A stretch of 35,048 nt of DNA from a virus. Positions 15,106 through 21,346 of the stretch are shown here, piece after piece. The translations under genes and the position numbers were made by a program. Location of the stretch: the IMG/VR virus record IMGVR_UViG_3300044692_000064, positions 1-35,048 of that record; one strand, given 5' to 3'. How positions within the stretch are numbered: the stretch's first letter is position 1; each line of letters starts with the position of its first letter. The notes under the pieces are model-generated. The model was not told the DNA's origin. It saw nothing but the letters and a program-made list of their open reading frames with translations, and did not search any database.

Positions 15106-16086
15106 CTACTGCTGCGGCTGTCCGGCCGCCTGACCGAGCAGCTGCTGGAACGCGGCGAACTGCGGGCTGTTCGGATCCATCCCCTGCGGGACGTAGCCCT
15201 GCGCCGCCGGCGCGGCCACGCCCGGCGTGGGCTGGGCCTGCTCGGGCTGCTGGACGAAGCCCTGCTGGGGGTAGCCCTGCGGCTGGACCGGCGCGGCCGG
15301 CTGCTGGGCGTACTGCTGCGGAGCCTGCGCCAGCGTCGTGCCGGACGGGCCGCCGGCCGGGTGCGCCGGGGCCTGCGGCGCGAACTGCTGGGCGGTGTTC
15401 ATGCCGCCACCGGCCTGCGTCGCCAGGGTGTAGTCCACCGAGTACACCTTGGCCTTGTTGCCGTAGCGGGTCGGCCGCTCGGCCACGAAGGTGACCCGGG
15501 CGGCGTCGCCCTTCTTCGGGAAGGTGTTGGCGGGGGCCCCGGCCTTGGCCATCGCCTCCAGCAGCACCTCCCGGGTAGCACCCTTCACGTACCAGGTAGC
15601 GTTGTTGCCGTCCGGCGTGATCACTGGGCACACCAGCTGATACATCGGGCTGCCGTCGCCGAACGTGGCGGGGATGTTGGTCCCCATCTGCGTCTGCTGC
15701 ACCACGTCGGAGTCCCGGACGTCCCGGGCGAAGACGAAGGCGTGGGAGTCACCCAGCTGGTTGAACTTCAGCGCCGCGCCGCCGCCCACGGACGGCTGCT
15801 GGTAGAAGGCGTCCAGGCTGCCCTGGGCCAGCGGGGGGACCGCCGGTGCGGGAGCCTGCCCGTAGGCGGGGGCACCCTGCGGGTGGCCAGCCACCATGCC
15901 GGCGTACTGCTGCGGGCTGTAGTACTGGACGTTTTGACCCGGCTGCGGGTAGCCCTGCGGGTAGACGGGCGGCGCGGCCGGAGCCGGCGCGTACTGCTGC
16001 GGGGCCTGCGGCACGAAACCGCCGGGGACCTGCTGCGGGGCGGCCGGCACCGGCTGCTGGGCGTAAGGGTTGTACGGCTGCGACAT
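15106..16086 (-). CDS. SSB-like single-stranded DNA-binding protein with Pro/Gln-rich tails
   Basis: 326 residues. The folded middle (~95-225) matches the pattern of a phage ssDNA-binding family common in actinobacterial elements: QQTQMGTNIP, a dGxPMYQLVCPVITP strand, WYVKGATREVLLEAMAKAG, then GDAARVTFVAERPTRYGNKAKVYSVDY. It is divergent, so the call is moderate. Residues 1-90 and ~230-326 are low-complexity, rich in Pro, Gln, Ala, Gly and Tyr (PQQYAPAP, YPQGYPQPGQ). The C-terminus lacks the acidic tip used by bacterial SSB to recruit partners. Expressed from its own dyad promoter behind a structured leader. Confidence 0.65.
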   Translation of the reverse strand: MSQPYNPYAQQPVPAAPQQVPGGFVPQAPQQYAPAPAAPPVYPQGYPQPGQNVQYYSPQQYAGMVAGHPQGAPAYGQAPAPAVPPLAQGSLDAFYQQPSVGGGAALKFNQLGDSHAFVFARDVRDSDVVQQTQMGTNIPATFGDGSPMYQLVCPVITPDGNNATWYVKGATREVLLEAMAKAGAPANTFPKKGDAARVTFVAERPTRYGNKAKVYSVDYTLATQAGGGMNTAQQFAPQAPAHPAGGPSGTTLAQAPQQYAQQPAAPVQPQGYPQQGFVQQPEQAQPTPGVAAPAAQGYVPQGMDPNSPQFAAFQQLLGQAAGQPQQ

Positions 16087-16115
16087 CTCGTGTCTCGCTT
16101 CTGCTTGTGAGGTGG

Positions 16116-16203
16116 GTGGGGCCCGGTACTCAGCGGGATTCGCGCACCCGGTCCCCTACCCGCTAGGGACTGCGAACCGGTTAGGCATGGAGCCGGGCCC
16201 CAC
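16116..16203 (-). ncRNA. Structured 5' leader of the SSB-like gene (tRNA-like shape)
   Basis: On the minus strand an exact 11-bp outer stem (GTGGGGCCCGG with CCGGGCCCCAC, 16203-16193 and 16126-16116) encloses 66 bases. Inside are a 7-bp hairpin GTCCC-TA / TA-GGGGAC with one bulged G and a CGGG/CCCG arm whose loop ends GCGAAT. An AACCGG stretch sits where a tRNA D-loop would carry its conserved bases. The outer stem begins at the predicted +1, about 5 bases after the -10. It is not a canonical tRNA: the T-loop is too long and 7 bases separate the arm from the outer stem. A regulatory leader, such as an autoregulation target, is inferred. Confidence 0.5.
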
Positions 16204-16207
16204 CAAC

Positions 16208-16237
16208 AGAATGCACTCAATTGCCGTCAGATGCAAC
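16208..16237 (-). promoter_or_regulatory. Leftward promoter of the SSB-like gene with dyad
   Basis: Minus-strand TTGCAT (16236-16231), 17-bp spacer, CATTCT (16213-16208). The dyad GTTGC-N8-GCAAT (16237-16220, one mismatch from perfect) ends 6 bp before the -10, as at the other leftward promoters. It overlaps the last codons of the upstream gene. The predicted transcript begins near 16201, at the base of the structured leader. Confidence 0.62.
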
Positions 16238-16600
16238 CTGGTTCGAGCCGGGCATCTCCACCGGCGTCTTCGGGGCGGCCGGCGGCGTCCAGCCCAGCCG
16301 CTTCAGCAGCTGCTCCGTGTCGTCGCCCAGCTCCACGGCGGCCACGTCCGAAGACAGCTTCAGCGCAGCGGCCAGCTCCAGCACGACGCGTGGACCCTTG
16401 CCCGGCACCGCCAGGACGGTGAGGCCGACCACCAGGTTCTGCACCGGCTGGCCGTCCACCAGGACGGTGCCGTGCGCGGCGTTGTTCAGCTCGATGTCCA
16501 CACGGTGCGGCACCGGACGATTACCGCGCGTGTTGACCGGCGCCGGTTCCGGCCCGACGGGGCCTTCGAGCAGATAGCCGTTGACGTTGTCGGTCATCAT
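16217..16600 (-). CDS. Conserved phage protein of unknown function
   Basis: 127 residues; the first of two consecutive ATGs overlaps the stop of the nuclease gene (ATGA). The middle reads HRVDIELNNAAHGTVLVDGQPVQNLVVGLTVLAVPGKGPRVVLELA, a compact beta-strand pattern seen in small actinophage proteins; the ends are Pro-rich and flexible. No active-site motif is visible. Lies between the Cas4-like nuclease and the SSB-like gene. Its 3' end contains the promoter of the latter. Confidence 0.66.
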   Translation of the reverse strand: MMTDNVNGYLLEGPVGPEPAPVNTRGNRPVPHRVDIELNNAAHGTVLVDGQPVQNLVVGLTVLAVPGKGPRVVLELAAALKLSSDVAAVELGDDTEQLLKRLGWTPPAAPKTPVEMPGSNQVASDGN

Positions 16601-17442
16601 CCAACCGTTCCCGGGCAGCCGACAGCCGGCCCGTGTCCGCCTTCAGGGCGGTAGAAGGGGCAGTAGTAACACTCGTCCCGGACCGGCGTCCTGGGCACCT
16701 GCTCCAGGGTCATCCGGCCGGCCGCCACCTCGGCGGCGTACAGCTTGCGGCGCTCCGTCTCGGCGAAGGTGTCCACCAGCTCGGCCACCGCCTCGGCGTC
16801 GAACGGCATCTCCCACACGTACAGCCCGTCCAGCGTGGACCGGGTGCGCGGGTAGGCGATCAGCGCCACCCGGTCCACCGGCCGGCCGGCCCGCAGGTAG
16901 CCGAGGCCGTAGAGCAGGAGCTGGCGGCGGTACTTGCGCGGTATCCGGCCCGATATGACCTTCTCCCGGCTGGCATCGCCCAGGAACTTGTGGTCCAGGA
17001 CGGCGCGTTCCCGGGCGTCGTACAGGTCGGCGGTGCCGCTGTGCTCGGGGTGCGGCACCACGCGGGTCTCCGTCAGCCACCGCACGAAGCCCGGCGGCTC
17101 CCCCGGCAGCGGCGCGATGCGCTGGTTGTCGGCCTGGAACGCCAGCTCCATGGCGGCGTGGCCGGCGGTGCCCATGAAGCTGGGCCAGGGGTCGAACACG
17201 TGGTTGGTGGAAGTCTCCCGGACCAGCTTGCCCACCACCTGCCGGTCGCACTCCACGCCCAGCTCGGACGGGCCGAGGTGCACCTGCTGGCTGCGTGGCT
17301 GCCACTCGGTGTAGGTGCGGATCACCGACTTCACCTCGGCCGCCATGCGCTGCGCCCACTCGGTGTTGCCGGACTGCGGCTTGGCCGGCCCGGGGGCCGA
17401 GGAGAAGAACGCCGCCAGGCTGCCGGGGTTCTCGGCGGTCAC
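16597..17442 (-). CDS. Cas4/RecB-like PD-(D/E)XK exonuclease with Fe-S cysteines
   Basis: 281 residues from a GTG in a GTGA overlap. The nuclease core shows GTAGHAAMEL (His95), GTADLYD (Asp139), LDHKF (Asp150, Lys152, the D-x-K pair) and RKYRRQLLLYGLGY (Gln174, Tyr178). One Cys before the core (Cys65, in GVECDRQ) and three at the C-terminus (Cys258 and Cys261 in ECYYC, Cys276 in GCPG) give the four ligands of a Cas4/AddB-type 4Fe-4S cluster. Likely a 5' or 3' exonuclease making single strands for recombination. No CRISPR array or other Cas gene is present. Neighbours SSB-like, resolvase and helicase genes support a recombination role. Confidence 0.85.
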   Translation of the reverse strand: MTAENPGSLAAFFSSAPGPAKPQSGNTEWAQRMAAEVKSVIRTYTEWQPRSQQVHLGPSELGVECDRQVVGKLVRETSTNHVFDPWPSFMGTAGHAAMELAFQADNQRIAPLPGEPPGFVRWLTETRVVPHPEHSGTADLYDARERAVLDHKFLGDASREKVISGRIPRKYRRQLLLYGLGYLRAGRPVDRVALIAYPRTRSTLDGLYVWEMPFDAEAVAELVDTFAETERRKLYAAEVAAGRMTLEQVPRTPVRDECYYCPFYRPEGGHGPAVGCPGTVG

Positions 17443-17828
17443 AGGTCCCCCACAGCCTTGTGCGGTCCAGCATGGCCAGCCAGCCGCGTGCACTGAGCGG
17501 CAGTGCCGAGGCCACTTGAGCAATACATCGACCGCCTGGCCGAGGTCCCCGACGCCCAATCACCGCACTTCGGGAACGAGCAGGACGGCCGGCAGTGCAC
17601 CGGGCACACCTTCGCCAGGTCGGTGCTGCTGCGGTTCCCGACGACCCACGCCCAGACGCCGCCGTTGGCGGAGTGCTGCTCGGCGTGGCCGACGTCCAGC
17701 AGGCACTGGCGCAGCAGGGCGTCCCGCTCCGGACAGCGCGCCGGCACCCGCACGCGCTGGAGCCGGGCGCGGCGCTGCGAGCAGAAGTACGCGGCGGCGT
17801 CGATGACGTCCCAGATCAGGCCAAGCAT
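17439..17828 (-). CDS. Cys-rich protein with one C-x5-H-x3-H module
   Basis: 129 residues, ATG start overlapping the upstream stop by one base (a GTG three bases earlier is possible). The N-terminus MLGLIWDVIDAAAYF is hydrophobic. Many Cys follow (CPERDALLRQC, CPVHCRPSCSFPKC), and the C-terminus ends with QCTRLAGHAGPH, one copy of the C-x5-H-x3-H module repeated in the three genes upstream. Zinc binding is likely. A section (GGVWAWVVGNRSSTDLAKVCPVH) looks globular. Function unknown. Confidence 0.62.
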   Translation of the reverse strand: MLGLIWDVIDAAAYFCSQRRARLQRVRVPARCPERDALLRQCLLDVGHAEQHSANGGVWAWVVGNRSSTDLAKVCPVHCRPSCSFPKCGDWASGTSARRSMYCSSGLGTAAQCTRLAGHAGPHKAVGDL

Positions 17829-18292
17829 CACGCACCCCAGATCATCGGGCCGTTGGCGTTCCAGGTGCCATCGGTGTGCAACCCGTCGTGCCCCCTCGGC
17901 ATCACGCACTGGAGGTTGACACCCTCCCGATCCGAACCACCCGTGTCGGTCAGATTGGAGGCGCACCGATCCGGCGGCGGCACCTGAACCGGCTGGCTCC
18001 ACACCGTCGTCATGCCAGACAGCCGATCCCGGTGCTTGTGATCACCGTCGTGGCCGTATGGCTCCGAGCACCGACGGAAGCCGTTGGAGCCAGGGTCCCC
18101 GGCCAGGCACGGTATGCCGAAGCCGCTGGACCGGATGGTGACCGGCTCGGGCTGCGCCGTCACCGTGTCGACCAGCGGACGCAGCAACCCGATGATCTCC
18201 GCCAGTCCCTCGGCGATGGCCTCCAGCCCGAGGTAGTAGTCATCGCCGTTGGTGCCGCGCACCTCCCGCAAACGGTCTTCGAAGCGCGTCAC
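17828..18292 (-). CDS. Protein with two C-x5-H-x3-H modules
   Basis: 154 residues from a GTG in a GTGA overlap (VTRFEDRLREVRG). The first ~55 residues form a helical segment (YLGLEAIAEGLAEIIGLLRPL). Two Cys/His modules follow: C-x12-C-x5-H-x3-H (IPCLAGDP...RCSEPYGHDGDH) and C-x19-C-x5-H-x3-H (RCASNL...QCVMPRGHDGLH). Each could hold one zinc. No enzyme motif is visible. The two modules probably bind a common partner, as they recur in adjacent genes. Confidence 0.62.
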   Translation of the reverse strand: MTRFEDRLREVRGTNGDDYYLGLEAIAEGLAEIIGLLRPLVDTVTAQPEPVTIRSSGFGIPCLAGDPGSNGFRRCSEPYGHDGDHKHRDRLSGMTTVWSQPVQVPPPDRCASNLTDTGGSDREGVNLQCVMPRGHDGLHTDGTWNANGPMIWGA

Positions 18293-19149
18293 TCCCACAC
18301 CTCCCCGGCCTTGCCGGCGTGGCTCACGGCCACCTGGTCCATGTGCGGCCCGTCGTGCCACTTCACCAGGGCACACACCATTACGTCGTCACCCACACGG
18401 GGCCCTCGGTTGTGGCAAGGCGACTCACCCTGGCCCGGAATCCGGAAATGGGACAGATGCACCGGCGCGATGCGCTGCTCGTTCTGCTCGAAAGCGTCCG
18501 GCTCGGCTGGGTTCCACACCACCCGGTTTCCGCTGTGTCCTGGTGCGCTGTGGTTGCCCGGGTGGCCCTTCTCCCGCGTGCAATACACCACACCGGTGGC
18601 ACGCCGGTACGCGTGCGCGCAGGCTTCATCACTCTGCGCGACTTCCGGCGCGGTGCGTCTGTTCAGCTGGTCGTCCCGCTCGGCGATGGCGTCCAGCGTC
18701 CGATTCCACGCTGGACGCACCGGGTCGCCACCAGGGGAAGGCCTTACCTCTGTAGCCGTCTGGTCACTCTGCGTAGTTTCCGGCGCCGGGCGCAGCACCG
18801 ACAGGTCAGCGCCGTTGACGACCAGGAACCGGGTCTTGCGGTCCTCGGGCCAGCCGGCGAACGCCCGGTTCAGGTTGTCGCGCACCAGCCGGTCCATGTC
18901 CTCGGCGTCGGCCATGGACAGCGGCTGGTCATCCCGCAGGGTGAACACCAGCACGTCGTCCGGGCGCAGCTCCAGCACGTCGATGCGCTCCAGGCGCTCG
19001 GCCGCGCTGGCGCGCTGCTCCAACTCCCGGATGTGGGTCCGCAGGAACCCCTCGGCCACCGCCAGCTCAGGCGCGGGACGGTGCACCACGGCGGCATCCG
19101 CCAACGCACCCAGGGCGTCCCGCCAGGTGTAGTCCCGCTGCTCGGTCAC
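18289..19149 (-). CDS. Protein with helical/beta N-terminal domain and two Cys/His modules
   Basis: 286 residues from a GTG in a GTGA overlap (VTEQRDYTWRDALGAL). Residues ~45-80 are a charged helix (LRTHIRELEQRASAAERLE). Residues ~80-140 (DVLELRPDDVLVFTL ... RFLVVNGADLSVLRP) match a small alpha/beta domain I know from actinophage hypothetical proteins. Two modules of the C-x5-H-x3-H type follow, YCTREKGHPGNH and VCALVKWHDGPH, each with a preceding Cys. Function unknown. Confidence 0.64.
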   Translation of the reverse strand: MTEQRDYTWRDALGALADAAVVHRPAPELAVAEGFLRTHIRELEQRASAAERLERIDVLELRPDDVLVFTLRDDQPLSMADAEDMDRLVRDNLNRAFAGWPEDRKTRFLVVNGADLSVLRPAPETTQSDQTATEVRPSPGGDPVRPAWNRTLDAIAERDDQLNRRTAPEVAQSDEACAHAYRRATGVVYCTREKGHPGNHSAPGHSGNRVVWNPAEPDAFEQNEQRIAPVHLSHFRIPGQGESPCHNRGPRVGDDVMVCALVKWHDGPHMDQVAVSHAGKAGEVWE

Positions 19150-20024
19150 TCCCACGTCACCCCCTGGTCGTCGGCGTGCCGGTCCTTGTGCCCCCTGGGC
19201 AGCACGCACAGCTTGGCGTCGTACGGGTTGCCCCTGCGGCACAGCCGGCCTTCCAGCACAGCCAGCCGTTCATCCAGCTTGCCCATTGCCAGAGTGTGGC
19301 CGGCCAACTGCTCAGTGGTGGCCAGCTCCTTACGGCCGTTCCACCCCTCGGCCCCGATCAGCGACACGATGCGGTTGATGTCCCGGCGCATCCCGGCCAG
19401 GCCGCCGCCGAAGTCCGCACGCGCCAAAGCATCCAGGCGCTGGCTGTGATTGGACCGAGACTTGACCATCTCGGCGGACAGACGCTCCAGCTGATCCTGG
19501 AGCTGACGCACCCGGTCGGTGAGCCGGTCCAACTCCTCGGCCCGTCGGCCGACGGACATGGTCAACTTGTCGTGCCGGCCGGACAGCTGGTCCACCCGGT
19601 TGGTGAGCGTGGTCAGCTCGACCCGGGTCACCGGCGGGTCGCCCAGCGCAGCCAGCTGCTTCTCCAGCGCCACCACGCGGTTGCCGAGATGCGACAGCTC
19701 ACCGGTGACGGCCTTCGCCAGGCGGTTCGAACCGGTGGCCATGTAGCGCAGAGCATCAGTGTGGTGGTCCGGTCCGATGTGGTCAGCGGTGGAATCCGCC
19801 GGCGTCTGCGCCATCGCGCGCAACGACTCGGGCGTCATGTCCTGGCCGGCTAGCGGCCAGGGCCCCTCGAACAGCAGCGGGCCACCGCGCCGGATGAAAC
19901 GGTCCCCTCGCGCGGTGACGTGCAGATGACGGTGCCCGTCGGCCAGCGCGCATCGCATGCCCGCGCTGGTGTCGGCCGTGCACCGGGTCATCTCGTCCAG
20001 GTGCGGCCCTACGGTGTAGCCCAC
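19146..20024 (-). CDS. Coiled-coil protein with a Cys/His module at each end
   Basis: 292 residues, GTG start (VGYTVGPHLDEMTRC), 3 bases after the upstream stop. The N-terminal module RCTADTSAGMRCALADGHRHLH and the C-terminal module LCRRGNPYDAKLCVLPRGHKDRH both fit C-x9-10-C-x5-H-x3-H. Between them (~95-240) is a long heptad-like helix (LSHLGNRVVALEKQLAAL, EELDRLTDRVRQLQDQLERL), so the protein is probably an elongated dimer or trimer with zinc heads at both ends. No known family was recognised. Confidence 0.64.
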   Translation of the reverse strand: MGYTVGPHLDEMTRCTADTSAGMRCALADGHRHLHVTARGDRFIRRGGPLLFEGPWPLAGQDMTPESLRAMAQTPADSTADHIGPDHHTDALRYMATGSNRLAKAVTGELSHLGNRVVALEKQLAALGDPPVTRVELTTLTNRVDQLSGRHDKLTMSVGRRAEELDRLTDRVRQLQDQLERLSAEMVKSRSNHSQRLDALARADFGGGLAGMRRDINRIVSLIGAEGWNGRKELATTEQLAGHTLAMGKLDERLAVLEGRLCRRGNPYDAKLCVLPRGHKDRHADDQGVTWE

Positions 20025-20027
20025 GAA

Positions 20028-20420
20028 TCAGCCCTCCCTGGTCCGGCGCGTGCCAGTGAAGAACGGGGTAGCCGGGCCGTGCATCTTCGGCCGCCGCCAG
20101 CCGGCCGGCTTCGGCGTCGGGGCGGCCAGCACGCCCAGCGCGATGGCGGCGGCCTTCGCGGACGCCCGGATGCGCGGGTTGCTGCTGCGCAGGCTGGACA
20201 GCACGGTCCGGCCGGTGCGCATCGGATGCGGGGCCGCCTGCGTGTCCCGGGACCGCGTGGCTCCCGTGACGCCGACCAAGCGGCGCACCACCTTGCGGTT
20301 GGGCAGCGGCTTGGCCGCCGGCGCGTCGTCGCCGGGCCCGAAGGTGTGCGGCGGCACCGGCCGGACCTGGCCCATGGTCGCCTGCTTGGTGGCGGGCCCG
20401 TTCGTCGTGAGGTCAGCCAT
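20028..20420 (-). CDS. Basic, probably disordered protein
   Basis: 130 residues from the ATG reading MADLTTNGPATKQATMG, with GAAGGG 6 bases upstream. Rich in Arg, Lys, Pro, Thr and Ala; a possible helix lies at PRIRASAKAAAIALGVLAAP. The net charge is strongly positive, which suggests nucleic acid binding. It lies 2 bases after the stop of the first gene in the operon and 3 bases before the next gene. I do not recognise it. Confidence 0.6.
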   Translation of the reverse strand: MADLTTNGPATKQATMGQVRPVPPHTFGPGDDAPAAKPLPNRKVVRRLVGVTGATRSRDTQAAPHPMRTGRTVLSSLRSSNPRIRASAKAAAIALGVLAAPTPKPAGWRRPKMHGPATPFFTGTRRTREG

Positions 20421-20422
20421 GA

Positions 20423-21127
20423 TCAGCCCTTCTTCGCCTTCAGCACCCAGGACTCCCGGTCCTTGCACAGCGCGTCGTACTGCTCGGCCGACAGCACCCG
20501 CTTGGCCGAGGCGGTGTCGAACACCCGGCTGACGGTGCGCAGCAGCATCAGGGGGTGCGCCAGCGCGCCGGACGTGATGGTGAAGTCCACGCGGTCCGGG
20601 TACAGTCGGCGCGTCTCGGCCTTGATGCCGTCGGTGATCTCTTTGAGGTTCGCGGCGGCGGCGTCGGCCTCGGCCTTCGCCTCGTCGTACAGCGCCACCA
20701 GCTGCTCCAGGCGCTGGCGCTGCACCGCTTCGGCCTTCGACGCCGGCGCGATGTCCAGCCGGATCACCTGGTGCACCTGCGTGGCTTCGGCGGCGGCGGT
20801 GATGGCGTCCCAGGACTGCATGGCCTCGGCTACGAACCGGGCCCGCACGGCGGCGCACAGGTCGGCCCCCGCCGCCTCGGCGAAGGCGGCCTGGAAGCCC
20901 TCCCGGGGCAGCCAGACCATGCCGTTGCGGCCATCCTGACGCTGGGTGACGTCGAACACGCCCCACATCGTGATCTTCGGAGCCTCGCCGGTGACGGGGT
21001 CGCGGTTGTCCCCGTCCTCGGTCTGGAACTCCTCCAGGACGAAGCGCTGCTCGGCGGCGGCAGTCGCCTGCGCCAGCGCGTCCTCCCGCTTCGCCGGCAC
21101 GTTCGCCGGGGTGATGGTGTTGGTCAT
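20423..21127 (-). CDS. First protein of the leftward early operon, coiled-coil, unknown
   Basis: 234 residues (MTNTITPANVPAKRED). There is no ribosome site, but a TACCTT -10 box ends 7 bases before the ATG, so the mRNA is probably leaderless. Residues ~25-90 contain a domain with VLEEFQTEDGDNRDPVTGE and MWGVFDVTQRQDGRNGMVWL; residues ~125-175 form a coiled coil (AVQRQRLEQLVALYDEAKAEADAAAANL); the C-terminal 60 residues look globular (RRLYPDRVDFTITSGALAHP). As the first early gene it may act on host functions or start replication. No family recognised. Confidence 0.7.
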   Translation of the reverse strand: MTNTITPANVPAKREDALAQATAAAEQRFVLEEFQTEDGDNRDPVTGEAPKITMWGVFDVTQRQDGRNGMVWLPREGFQAAFAEAAGADLCAAVRARFVAEAMQSWDAITAAAEATQVHQVIRLDIAPASKAEAVQRQRLEQLVALYDEAKAEADAAAANLKEITDGIKAETRRLYPDRVDFTITSGALAHPLMLLRTVSRVFDTASAKRVLSAEQYDALCKDRESWVLKAKKG

Positions 21128-21134
21128 GCCGGCC

Positions 21135-21164
21135 AAGGTACGCTCTGGTGCACGGCTTTGCAAC
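21135..21164 (-). promoter_or_regulatory. Major leftward early promoter with dyad
   Basis: Minus-strand TTGCAA (21163-21158), 17-bp spacer and TACCTT (21140-21135), the best promoter in the window by -35 match. The dyad GTTGC-N8-GCACC (21164-21147) is imperfect but ends 6 bp before the -10, as elsewhere. The expected start falls on the ATG of the gene. It lies back to back with the leader of the replication gene. Confidence 0.68.
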
Positions 21165-21228
21165 TCGGTGCGTCTTGCCCCCGAAAATCGAGGTTTAGGG
21201 CGTAGAGTCCCAATGCCGTCAACGAAAA

Positions 21229-21252
21229 GGGCCCCCGCGCCGCCGGGGGCCC
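21229..21252. terminator. Hairpin: leftward terminator and rightward leader structure
   Basis: A perfect 9-bp stem GGGCCCCCG/CGGGGGCCC with a 6-base loop. Read leftward it is followed by CCTTTTCGTT, the only hairpin here with a T-run, so it should stop antisense transcripts coming from the replication gene before they reach the early promoter. Read rightward it lies in the leader of the replication gene, 12 bases before a strong GGAGGAG site. The 219-base gap 21128-21346 otherwise holds the early promoter, this hairpin and a short leader ORF. TAGAGT at 21203-21208 is a weak candidate rightward -10 without a -35. Confidence 0.65.
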
Positions 21253-21276
21253 CTCGCTCACCCTGGAGGAGTGATC

Positions 21277-21333
21277 TTGCCTCACCCACCGCCGCGCACC
21301 GGGCCCATGCAACCCGAGCAGCCGAACGACTGA
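21277..21333 (+). CDS. 18-residue leader peptide candidate
   Basis: A TTG codon sits 5 bases after a perfect GGAGGAG site (21265-21271), the best ribosome site in the window. The frame gives an 18-residue Pro-rich peptide (LPHPPPRTGP then MQPEQPND) and ends in TGAGGAG, which is also the ribosome site for the 1555-residue replication protein. This suggests translational coupling or proline-dependent attenuation. The short length means chance cannot be excluded; the site could also be an internal GTG/ATG start. Confidence 0.45.
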   Translation: MPHPPPRTGPMQPEQPND

Positions 21334-21346
21334 GGAGAACAAGCAC

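Noticed and set aside
16116-16203. A tRNA gene
   Set aside because: The acceptor-like stem and loop fragments are suggestive, but the T-loop is too long, 7 unpaired bases separate the arm from the outer stem, and no normal anticodon loop or D-stem forms. Kept as a structured leader instead.
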